DNA from: Isochrysis galbana
Lineage: Eukaryota > Haptophyta > Isochrysidales > Isochrysidaceae
NCBI GenBank assembly: GCA_018136815.1
Contig: CM030931.1
Span: forward strand, 9,807,072 to 9,871,071
Direction: 5' to 3'
DNA: 64,000 nt
The notes under the pieces were generated by a model. It was not told where the DNA came from, searched no databases, and was given only the letters and a program-made list of their open reading frames with translations. Every line of letters begins with the position of its first letter. Within the stretch, counting starts at the first letter, position 1. Positions 9,496 through 19,786 of this stretch are shown here, in pieces. Made by a program: the position numbers and the translations under genes.

Positions 9496-12365
9496 TTACG
9501 AGGCGATGCAAGGTTCAGCCACCTTGATGTCACCTGGAAGGTACTTGAAAGGGGCGACGCCATCTTTGAAGTAGTTGTACGGTTCGAACACGACGGGCTT
9601 GCCCATTGTAGCGGGCACTGGAACGTCCTCCGTGATTACGTAGTGAGGCTTTGTGGAGTGGATGTAAACGACCAGATCCTCGCTTTCGATACTCTCGCCG
9701 TCAAAGAAGTGCGAGATGTCTTGCCCTGCTGGAGCAGGCCGCGGCTTCAAGTTGCCAAAGACGTCCATGGAGACGGCCTCGAGGTCGTTCGGGTTGAGCT
9801 TGGTCACCCCGATATCGCATTTGGTGAAGTTTTGGATGTGCAGGTAGGGGTCGCCCTCGGGCAACATTTGGGTTGGCGAGACAGGGATGTCGATCATGAT
9901 GCCGCGCTTCACACCAAGGTACCCTTCCTCCTCTGTGTTGTAAATAATAAATTTCTTGTTCGCATTCACGCGCAGGCAGGCGTCGGGTGGGGTCCACGTG
10001 TCGTCGCCATCATTATCCCACATGCCCTCATTAGTCACATACTCGGTGGTGTAATAGTAGGAGTTCGGACTAGCGGTCTTCACTCCGGTCATGTCGAAAC
10101 CAGGAGGTACAGCGTTCGCAATGTCTCCATAGTTGAAAGTCTTCACCTTGAAGCCATTACCACCCACGCCAACGTCGAGGTCGACTTTGTATGTGGCTGA
10201 GTGGGTGTGCAGAGCGCCGATGGATGACTTGGAGATGTACGATCCAAAGAGGTCCATCTTCACCGCGTCGGGAATATGATACGAGCCGACGGCATACCCG
10301 GACAGTTCCTTGTTGAGTTCAAAATCTCCATCGGGGCGCACCTTGAAAGTCTGCAAGTAGTCATAGTTCCCGACGGTGAGAATGGTACGCACGTAGAGCG
10401 ACGTCTGGGGAATGCCCTCATATCGCATCTGGGCATGCTGGAACAGGGGCTTGTTGTCCGGCGCCTCAAAGATGCACAACGCGTACGGATTCTCGGCAGC
10501 TTCGTTGAGCTCACCGCCCCAAACATAACCGCTGTCGTAACCGAGATTTGGCAAGAAGATCGCTTCCTCTGGGCATTGGAGACCGGGCTTCAAGGTCGTC
10601 GCGCAGTTACCCATCTCATAACCTACACACGATGTTAATGAGGCTTGGGTTAAACACGCGTGCTAGTTGTCGCACAGCACTTGGTGGGTAAGAGGTCAAA
10701 GGCGGGGGGGGGTGAAGGGGTGGACTGGATCATCTCGAGTGCTCTAGGCGACTGAGGGGGATTCACAACAGAGTGTGCCACGGCAGCTTGACGGGCTGAG
10801 CCAACCTCCATCCGAGTAGAAGAGATCTTTTTTATTGGAGACACCAGAATACACGGCGGAGAATTCGGTAGCGTGCATCTCATACACGAGCATCTCGTCG
10901 CGGAAGCGCAAGTTTGAGATGTGCAAACCATTCAGCCCATGGATATCGGCATGGAAAGTCCAGCCCATCCAAGAGACAGTGCGGCCGCTCACTGAGAAGC
11001 GTGGGCCATCCGGGTAGTAGACCCGCGGCTCGGCTTTGCCCAAAGTCTCCGCGTCAGGGAAGAAGGGCATGGCTGGGTCCATGTACTCCTTGGTGCTGCC
11101 ATCTGTTTTATTGACGGAAGCGTGGGCTGTGACTCAGTAAACACTTCGCGACGAAAAGCGTGCACACTGGGTCTAGCGATGAGCGCAGCCATGAGATCAA
11201 AAATTATCCCAGTGACTGAATATCCGCACAACCCCTCTAGCACTCTGCAGGCGGGGGGAAGGGTGCGCACAGAATTCGCCGTCGATGCCGCACATGTTCA
11301 GTGTGCCGGCATTGAAGGCGTCGAGGAGAGCCTGCGGGGATGAGAACGTCGGGTTGCCTGCTCCGGGGCAGAAGACCAGATCCTCCACGGTGAACACTTC
11401 CGTATCGAGATCATAGTAGTATGTGAAGGTCAAAGGTCCAGCCTTAAACATTCCCATAGTCCAGCCGTCCTCGGGGCCCGCGACAATCATCGTTGCGCCG
11501 AGGTACTTGCGGGCCTCGGGTGTAGAGCCGGGGACGCTGAGACCGTTGCCGTGGAACATGACGTACGGGTAGGTCGTGTCGGATCCCTCGGCCGCCGCTG
11601 CCAGTTCTGGCGAGATCTGAACCGAGGCAAGGATGTCCGCGAAGACAGGCTCAAGGATTGACATCGCCGGCTCGAGCATGTTGTCGTCGATTGCCTCCCA
11701 TGCAACGAACGGTCTGTTCTCCCAAGGCTCGGCACGGATCAAATTAAGCTCAGACTCAGCGGTCAGGGGAAGCGTCACTTGGACGAGGTCGGCCTTCCGT
11801 TCAGAAGCCTGGATCCATAGTGGGGAATGAGCATGGGAGATACGATTAGGGCATGCCATATCAAAGAACCCGAAGGCGACGGAGCAGTGCGGTTCTTAGC
11901 TAAACGCATATCCCAACGCAGAGAGGGCTGGCGATTAGATCCTCACACCTTGAGATACCAGAACTGAGCCACACGCGGGGGCTTAGGTCCAGTGCCAGCC
12001 ATCCATGCCATGACCTCAGCCTTGGGCGGTTTGACGAGAGCCATCTTGGCGATAGTGTGGCAAGAAACATCAGCACACTTAGCATACGCATCGGTGATAA
12101 TTCCATACTTCTCCTTCATCCACGCCTGGATGGCAACCTGCTCCGTGACCGTGAGCTGGTCGAAAACAGTGTTTTTCTCGGCGATGCTCGTTGGGAGAAA
12201 CGTCGGGTATGTCGCATTGCAGGTCTGTGCCGATGGAGACGGCGAGCCGCCAGGGATCGAGGAGAAGAGCATCGAACGCTGAGCCGGATCTGTGGTCGCA
12301 TCGATAGAAGAAGGTGCCGCCCGGCTCTGGCCAAGGAGAGTGAGTGCAGAGAGCAGACGGATCAT
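9496..12365 (-). CDS. Secreted copper amine oxidase, four exons, complete active site
   Basis: Oxidises primary amines to aldehyde, H2O2 and ammonia using copper and topaquinone. Exons 12365-11949, 11808-11271, 11102-10806 and 10622-9496 join in phase to 792 residues, about the family length. The first exon begins MIRLLSALTLLGQSRA, a signal peptide. The catalytic base is Asp416 in FYSDGGYEMG, a motif rebuilt across an intron. The topaquinone tyrosine is Tyr504 in TVGNYDY (family T-x-x-N-Y-D/E-Y/N). The copper ligands are His556 and His558 in GALHTHSATY and His744 in PHYVITEDVP. The final FEPYNYFKDG matches the family end. All introns are GT-AG. Secretion suggests an extracellular or vacuolar role in amine scavenging or H2O2 production. 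Nothing next to it is obviously linked in function. Confidence 0.92.
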
Positions 12366-13382
12366 CCTGCGCGTCAGGCGAGAGGCAACATTGTACGGTC
12401 AGTGTGGCTGGGTCCGCTGTCACGGGCGATCTGAGAGCGCTCATCGTGAGAGGAGGCAGAGAGCGCTCGGCACGGCGCTTGCGCGAGACGAGCCTTGTGG
12501 CGCACGCAGTGCGTTTGATCGCGAGTGGGGCCAGAGAGGGGGGAGGGGGAACATCGCGGCTCACTCGGCGAGTCGGAGCGATACTTGATGTCCCCCCCCC
12601 CCCCCCCCTCGCCCGCCCACCTTTGTGGTCGAGGAGGACGGGACCGAGGTCTCGGCGTACCACGCTCACGGCCCGCGCGGGGGGGGGGGGGAGGGAAGGG
12701 GAGGGGGGGGGGGGGGTTCCAGGGGAGGCCGCTAGCCTCTCTAGCTCTCTAGCCTCGCCCCCGCCGCTGGGGCTGCTCGTTCCCCTGCTTCCCCGTCCAC
12801 TCCTGGGTGGCTGAGAGCATCATTGGGAGAGGGGGAAGGCGGCTGGGAAAGGGGGAGGAAAGGGGGAGGAAAGGGGGGGGGTTCACGTATGGGGGCGACG
12901 GCCCGCGCTGCGCGGCCGGCCGGCCGACCGACTGTGGCCGCCGCGGAAGCCGTCGACCGTCGCTGGGGGACGACGATCGCGATGGATGCGCTCGGTGCGT
13001 CCATCTGTCCGTCCGGCGAGGCCGTCCGTCACTTCCTATGCATGAGGAGAGGAGATTGTGGGGGGGGGGGGGGCATCCATCCATCCATCCCATCCGTCCC
13101 CCCCCCCCCCCCTCCCCTCGCCCTCCCCATAGCGCATAGCGCCGCCGCAGCACCCAGGGGACATCGACGGGGAACACGGACCACAGACCGGCGGAGGACC
13201 ACATGGCTCCAAGCAAGCCTGCCCCCCCTTTCTCTTCCCCGCCCGGTCACTCACTAATTTTCATTAAGGTGGGAGGCGCACGGAAGGGGGGGGGGGGGGG
13301 AGGGGGGGGCTGGTGGGAAACTGGGGCGGGGGGGTGAACCTGGAGCGTACTGGGAAGGGGGGCGGGGCTCAGGACCACTGCC
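12366..13382. repeat. Homopolymer-rich interval before the transposase
   Basis: Holds several pure C or G runs of 10-19 bases (near 12592, 12676, 12704, 13060, 13098, 13288) and a short CATC repeat at 13075-13092. No frame in it shows family similarity. It is the 5-prime side of both the amine oxidase and the transposase genes. Confidence 0.5.
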
Positions 13383-15935
13383 ATGTCTGGAAGGGCACCG
13401 TTGAGGACTCCTGGGGCTGGGCAACCCCTCACGCCGATGGAGGGCGGCTTCTCGGTGGAGGGCTCAGCGTGCCGCCGCCCTCCGACGAGAACTGTGGGCT
13501 CGCAGACGGCAGCTCACGACGAGGGGAGTGTTGCGGTAGCACAAGACGTCGCAGACGTCCGGCGGAGGAAGTCTCGAGGAATGGCGACTCCACAAGAAGT
13601 AGCCGAGGGGGAGAAGCGCCTGCGTGCTAGACGGGCATCATTGGACTTCGGCTCGCCGGGCGGTGCGAATGCCCTACGGAGGTCGAGCTTGGTGAAGCAG
13701 GCAAGCACAAGCACATCTGCACTTTCTGCACCACTGCCGGCCCCTCCACCTTCGTCACCTCCTCCACCACCACCTCCACCGCCACCGCCACTGCCAAGGA
13801 AAGAAGCTGAGGCCTTGTCGTACAGGTACATCGTGAGTGGCTCCGTGGCAGCCACGCAGATTTGCGGCAGGTTTGCGTGCCCAACGTGCAAGGAGAGAGG
13901 GACACTGCAGGTTGGTGCGGACGAGAAGGTGTACGGCAGCAGGGGATTGACGCTGCACTTGACATGCAGCGAATGCGACGCGAACGTGCACTTGCGCATG
14001 GGCTCGATGATGCGCCTACAAGTCGGTTCGCACCGTCGTGTAGCCCGCGAAGCAAGTGGTTCAGACGAGGGCGATGAGGAGGAGGAGTCCAGGGTGGGCG
14101 ACGATGACGTGCTCCCCAAGATGGGCTCTTTCTCTCAAGAGGCTGTTGTAGCGGTGCTTGGAGCACTTCTGGGCGGGCAGCAATACGCGGCATATGCTGC
14201 GACGGCGTGCATGACGGGCCAGAAGCCAATGAGTAAGGACACCTTCCAAAGGTACGTGCAACGAATTGCCCCATACGTGCAAGCAGTGGCCGAAGAAAGC
14301 ATGGCACTTGTTCGCTACGCAGTGGTCCGGTACGGCAACGTGCACAACGGTGGCACCGTTGTGGCGGGCGACATGGTGCTTACCAACGATTGTTTTTGGC
14401 AAACGAGAGGACACTACGCTATGAACGGCACCGGGACGCTCTGCGAGTTGACGTCAGGAGGGGTCGTCTTCCGCCACCACTGCTGCAAATTGCCAGCTGC
14501 CGGCTCTCAGTTTGACGAGTACGAGAACACGGCCAAATCCATGGATGCGCGATCCTTCGAAGTGATGCTGCACGATGCGATTCTGTGGATGACAACAGAG
14601 GTTCAGGGAGTTCTGGATGAGTACAAGATTCGCGCGCGGGCCAAGTTCTCAGGAGTTGTTCTTGATGGGGACGCGAGTACAGATTCGTTTGTCATCGAGG
14701 CGCGCAATGCCGCCGTTGCACGTGGCGATCCCATCTGCTCAGACTTACAAGTGCGGCCTTGTGCGAATCATCTGGCTAAGAATGTGGGTAAGAAGGCTGC
14801 AGAGCTTGGCGCTCAACTCCACCGGGCGTGCTCGTGCCCGGTGAAACAAAAAAAGGATAACAGCGGCCCATTTGCAACGGGAGCTCGAGAGCACATAGGT
14901 TGTAGCAACGAGAGCAACCCGATGGTGAAGAAGATGCAGCGGGGGATGGGGGCGGCGATAAGGGGGGCAGCCCACCTTCAGCGTCTGCCTGACGAAAATA
15001 CCATAGCCGACACCGGCATACGCGCCGTGGAAGAATGCCTGTCGCACCTTTTTGATGTGCACGAAGGTCCAGGCTTCTTCACTGAGAAGTATCGGTGTTG
15101 TCGGCTGCACCCGCCCGGACAGCGTGCGTCTGTAACCAACGATTGTCTTGATTGGCAGGAGGCAATGCTGCAGTATGTGCAAAAGACCATTATCGATCGC
15201 AAGGAGCTCATCTGGGGGCGGCATGGCGCGGCTACGCAGAACGCATCGGAGCGCATTGGTAGTGTCTGCCTTCGGTACAGGCCAAAGGGAATCATCATGC
15301 GGGACACGCTGTACCGTTGTGCTACGGACCTTGGCATTGCCCATGCCAACTCCACTGTGCTGCAGGTGTTCCAAGACAAGCTTGTGCAGAAGGGTTGGGA
15401 AGCCGACCCACGACTGTCTGCGTTTGGTTCTTTCCAGGGACGCATTCTTGAGCGGATGGGCTTGCTTCCCACCAACTTCCAACGCACCGAGTGGACGAAG
15501 CAGCTACGCGCGCGCGCGCAGAAAAGCATTGACCGTCGCACCCCACAATACTACCGAGAGAGAGCGTTGAAGCGCAGATTGCTCAAGCAGCGGCGGCAGC
15601 GTGAGTCACTCGCATCGCGCGGAGGGCAATACTCGTACAAGGCCCCCACGTCTTCCGCCGGGGGGGTTCCTGGTGCTTGCACCTGTTCCACGTTGGTGAA
15701 GTGTGCAACGGGCGCATGTGCGTGCCGAGCAGCTGGCGTGCAATGCACTGCAGAGTGCCATGGAGGGAGGCAATCCTTGAAGTGTGGTAGAATGTGTGCA
15801 GTGTCAGATTGTCCAGATGTTCATCTTCCGTCGAGTTCGGAAGGTTCCTCGTCGTCTGCTTTTGAGCCGGACGACTCGGACCCCGAGTCAGAGCTGTTGT
15901 CGGAGTTGAGCTGTGCGGAGGAGAATGTACCGTAA
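13383..15935 (+). CDS. Mutator-like DDE transposase with zinc ribbon and Cys-rich tail
   Basis: An intronless protein of 850 residues that should cut and move a DNA transposon. The N-terminus is disordered with a proline run (116-138). A zinc ribbon follows (CPTC at 166-169, CSEC at 195-198). The DDE core has Asp336 in TNDCFWQTRGH, Asp428/Asp430 in LDGDAST, the conserved PCANHLAKNVGKK at 459-471 and Glu623 in TQNASERIGS, the last matching the TQN-x-x-E-S pattern of Mutator-like transposases of the PF20700 kind. Residues 765-805 form a Cys-rich CTCSTLVKC...GACACRAAGVQC region like the CXC motifs in other transposase tails. The frame is intact, so the copy may be young or active. I could not find clear terminal inverted repeats. 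The superfamily call rests on motif order. Confidence 0.75.
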   Translation: MSGRAPLRTPGAGQPLTPMEGGFSVEGSACRRPPTRTVGSQTAAHDEGSVAVAQDVADVRRRKSRGMATPQEVAEGEKRLRARRASLDFGSPGGANALRRSSLVKQASTSTSALSAPLPAPPPSSPPPPPPPPPPPLPRKEAEALSYRYIVSGSVAATQICGRFACPTCKERGTLQVGADEKVYGSRGLTLHLTCSECDANVHLRMGSMMRLQVGSHRRVAREASGSDEGDEEEESRVGDDDVLPKMGSFSQEAVVAVLGALLGGQQYAAYAATACMTGQKPMSKDTFQRYVQRIAPYVQAVAEESMALVRYAVVRYGNVHNGGTVVAGDMVLTNDCFWQTRGHYAMNGTGTLCELTSGGVVFRHHCCKLPAAGSQFDEYENTAKSMDARSFEVMLHDAILWMTTEVQGVLDEYKIRARAKFSGVVLDGDASTDSFVIEARNAAVARGDPICSDLQVRPCANHLAKNVGKKAAELGAQLHRACSCPVKQKKDNSGPFATGAREHIGCSNESNPMVKKMQRGMGAAIRGAAHLQRLPDENTIADTGIRAVEECLSHLFDVHEGPGFFTEKYRCCRLHPPGQRASVTNDCLDWQEAMLQYVQKTIIDRKELIWGRHGAATQNASERIGSVCLRYRPKGIIMRDTLYRCATDLGIAHANSTVLQVFQDKLVQKGWEADPRLSAFGSFQGRILERMGLLPTNFQRTEWTKQLRARAQKSIDRRTPQYYRERALKRRLLKQRRQRESLASRGGQYSYKAPTSSAGGVPGACTCSTLVKCATGACACRAAGVQCTAECHGGRQSLKCGRMCAVSDCPDVHLPSSSEGSSSSAFEPDDSDPESELLSELSCAEENVP

Positions 15936-16885
15936 GCCGAAAATAGCGTTAAAGCCCTTCATTTGTGGCTCTTAGGAATAAGCAAGGGTACTGTGGCCAA
16001 GTCCACCAAGATGACAAAACCACTGCAGAAGCTCAGATATTAATTGTACTTTTTATTCTAGCATCCACTGACTACACTCGGAGCTACGCGCCCACGCAAT
16101 GATGAATGATGAATTGATGGCCCCCTCCAGCCCAAGGCTGATATCTCTCCACAGCAATTCAATTAATACCGCCCTCGTGCATGGCCGTCCAGGTACCTTG
16201 GTGATACAGCCTCCCTGAGCTCCACTTGGTCAAATTCTGCGAACGCGACGCACACGACGCACTCAAACTTCACTGCTCCACGCTACACACTCAATGTCGG
16301 TCACCACGATCACGACCGCTTCACATTCACGCTCGGCGCGCTTGACAGCGAGGCGCAGAGGCTTCTGAGCGCTGCGGGATAGCCAGGTGCATACATGGGG
16401 CAGGCCGCGCCAGCCGTCCGCCGCCTGTAGTCGCCCCTATCGGCCGTGACGGTCTATGAGGCGAGGAGGTCCGTGCACGGAGACGTCGAGACTGGTGGGG
16501 TGGCTCCGCAATGCGGGCTCCACAAGGTGCACTGGCGGTCGCCTCCCGGGGAAGAGCGGCGCCGAATGGCCGTGCGGGAACGGCCCACCAGCGTCTCCCC
16601 TTGCAGTGCCCCTCCATTCGCCCCCAGACCCTACTCGGCCCTCGAGACGGCCGCGCGGTAGCGCCTGCCAGCCACCCCACCCCGACTCCGTGCCAAGTCG
16701 CGATGGTCGACTGAGCGCGCGCGGGCCCGGTGTGGACACACCCACTGGACCCTCCGCCAACCGCATAGCGCCTCCATGCGCCTCCACAGGCCGCCAGGCC
16801 CCGGGAGGGCTCACTGAGCCAGACGGTCGTGCGCCCGATCGCCCCCCCCCTTCCGTGCGCCTCCCACCTTAACTATATGTTACCC
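15936..16885. other. Transposase 3-prime flank, no gene seen
   Basis: AT-richer bases to about 16330, then GC-rich sequence with open frames in several phases but no recognisable protein. The transposon's right end may lie here. Confidence 0.4.
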
Positions 16886-16889
16886 CCCA

Positions 16890-17100
16890 AGAGCCAACGC
16901 CCCCCAGGAGCTATCGGGGGGAATTTTTTTCCCGATCGCCAACAGCCCCCCCGAGAGCTACCGGGGGATTTTTATGCACCGGGGAGCTATCGCGTTTTAA
17001 GGCGGGCCCCCGTTTGCTATCGGGGGAAACGACGGCCCCCAGTAGCTATCGGGGGGCCGTCCTCGAGCCCCCAGGCGCTATCCTCCCCCGCAAGCTATCA
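16890..17100 (+). repeat. Periodic palindromes centred on GCTATCGGGGG
   Basis: GCTATC or GCTACC occurs at 16910, 16957, 16986, 17016, 17045, 17077 and 17094, at 29-32 base spacing through the middle. Most copies have a C run before and a G run after, making short self-complementary units. The block abuts the GA microsatellite. Confidence 0.75.
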
Positions 17101-17400
<300 letters not shown>

Positions 17401-17402
<2 letters not shown>

Positions 17403-18928
17403 AAAAGACGCACGACGTCAACATCCCGACTCAAGAACAGGGGCCGAGCCACGGAACAAGGAGGTCAGAGCTTCGGAAGACGAGAAATACATAAGAAAAA
17501 GCTAAACAACATTTGGCTACATACCGAAACCGATTACCTAGGCGAAATAACCGACACCAGCACAGTGCACAGAAGATGGAGAGATCCAACACTATCACCC
17601 GCCAGCCAGATGGGAGGGCGGATACATGTCGCATCCGCGATCGACCTTTTTGTTTTAGAAGTTGTTTGCGTTTCTATGTTCCCTCCTTGCAGGCTAGCCA
17701 CGAGTCACCGTCGCAGGGTCCTACATTCGCCCATTCGCCCTTGTTGCCCTCGCCTCCTTTGTCGCCTCCTTTGTCGCCTGCTTGCCCCTCACCTGGCTTA
17801 CCTCCTTGCGTGCTCCTCGCGTTTTTAGGCTAAGTCGCGCGTTCAGGTATCGCCGGGGCAAGGAACCGCCGCTTGTGTAACCCTGATTCCCCCTCAGGTG
17901 TTGGCCGTTGGATTATATCGTGGCGCTATTTGCTACTTTGGTCTTCATCAACTCACTTAAGGGTTTTCGAAAGATTCCCTCCTTATTCCTGTGCGTAACT
18001 GTCGCCCCCGTCGGATCGTCCGTCGCCCCGTCGCTCTCTTGTCGGCATTCTCTTCCTTGTTCGGTCTGTCAGCGGGTCCCTGTGCATTCCGTGATAAGGA
18101 TACGTTAGTGTGGAGAGTGTTGACGTGAGTGTGGTGTTATCTCGTCGGTCTAGTGGACCCCGCCCGTCTGTCGTTTGTCGTTCTTCGTTCGTCGCTCTCG
18201 TTCTCGTTCTCGTTCCCGTTCTCGTCCCTCGTTCTCTACACTATCTCAATCACCCCTTGTACGCTAGCCCCTACAGCCTAACTTCGATTCATCGCACCGC
18301 TTTCCATCGTGTCGTTCCCCGTCTCGTTCCTCGTCGCTACCGTTCCTCGTAAGATCGTCTACGCTCGAACTGAACTCGTCCTCGCTTGATAGCCTTTCCT
18401 CGATTGGCGCCGCTCTTCCGTTCGCTCTCCGTGTTTTCGTTTCCGTAGTCCGACTCATCGTTGGTCGCCCCCACCTGTTGATACTCAACACCCCGGACGC
18501 CACGAGGGAGTCGCCCTCGTCTTCGGCGCATCGCGCCATCTCCCCGTGCCTATATCCTTCTGCATCGCAGTCCATTGTTGTAGGGCCCTCTCGCTGTGCG
18601 GTGCTTGACGCGCAGCGTAGCGCCCTCGTCGCTTCTCTCGAACCCGTCGCCTCCGACCCAGGGATGGTGGCACGCCGGATCCTCACGGTCGAGACTCCTG
18701 CCTCCGTCGACGGTCATCCTGGTCACCCCGGCCGTTGCCTACACTGGCAAAGCCCCTGCGCAGTCTCTTCGGATTGTCCACCCCCCGCGCAGAGCCTCTT
18801 CGATTTTTCCACCCCCCCCCCCGCGCGGAAATGGATGCGGAGTAGTTTTATTTTCTTTCACCGCCGCCCGCCTCGATTTTCATCCCCCACTGCAGAAGTG
18901 TACGCCTAATCTTAGAACCACTCAAAGG
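17401..18928. other. Gene-poor interval, possibly retroelement-derived
   Basis: Around 17490-17660 one plus frame reads NNIWLHTETDYLGEITD and WRDPTLSPASQMGGRIHV, which looks like coding sequence but has no partner domains. From 17700 to 18930 the sequence is pyrimidine-rich with short TTTGTCGCCTCC and CTCGTTCTCGTT repeats. I recognise no gene. Confidence 0.3.
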
Positions 18929-19190
18929 GAACCTCGGGTTGCACCTTCTTCGGACCCCCTACATGACCCGAGCCCCTAAATAGAGCACAAGGGGAGTTGC
19001 CGCAAGGCGGGGAATGAGGGTGAGGAAGGGACAGGGGCGTGCCTACGAGAACATGACCTAGTGCCACGTGTGAGGCGAGAATATTAAAAGATTTTTTTTT
19101 GCATGAGGGGAGTCGAGAGAGTGGGGGGGGGGGCGGGGGGGCGGGAGAGGCCCCCCTCCATGACGACCAATCATAAGATTAGTGATATGT
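18929..19190. repeat. Composite of two dispersed repeats
   Basis: Begins GGAACCTCGGGTTGCACC, a block also at 38718 and (as GGACCTCAGG..) at 44472. It continues with AATAGAGCACAAGGGG...ATTAAAA as at 8880, and ends with the reverse of the hairpin-family end (CCTCCATGACGACCAATCATAAG), which pairs with the plus copy at 24190. Confidence 0.65.
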
Positions 19191-19786
19191 ATGCGTGTTA
19201 TACTCATACTCGTTTGATTTTTCTCATCGTTGGCCGCCAATGCGCCCTCAGCAAATAAAGCAAGAAGAATAATTACCACGCCAGAATTAGAACAACAAAG
19301 CCAGCCACAATCAACGGCCACAATCACTGCTACCTTTCAATACGAAACTACAAAAACCCACGGCACATGCGCCTATGTGGGATGCGAAAAATAGGGAGAA
19401 TCGGAAGCACGATCGAGGCACGATCGAGGCACGATCGTGTAGTGCGGTGGGGGAGGGGAGCGGAGGGGAGGAGGATACTGTGCTCCCGTCGCCATCGCTC
19501 AGCTAGATAGCATAACACGTCGTAACGAGTGTCAGGCGAGGCGGCCGCTACGATCGCTCGTCCTTGAACGAAAACCTCGCGTCATTTCACGGTAGTTGAT
19601 CATTTACTAGTACACGTAGCCCATGCTTCCCTTTCTAGTTGGACGGGCACTCGTCGAGCAGCACAGTGTAGTCATACGCGCCCGTGTTATGGGCGTGCGC
19701 TCCAAGCCTCGTTCCTCGTGGCCCCAAGATGCCTCTCCCGTAGGTGCAACCACCTCATGGCGGTGCTCCTTGTGATTGCGCAGGCG
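19191..19786. other. Intergenic, no gene seen
   Basis: The 3-prime side of the coiled-coil gene. It contains three direct copies of GCACGATCGAG/GCACGATCGTG at about 19409-19440. Nothing else is recognised. Confidence 0.4.

Noticed and set aside
16890-17100. CRISPR-like array (30 bp period)
   Set aside because: Units are degenerate palindromes with no conserved long repeat and no distinct spacers, in a eukaryotic genome.
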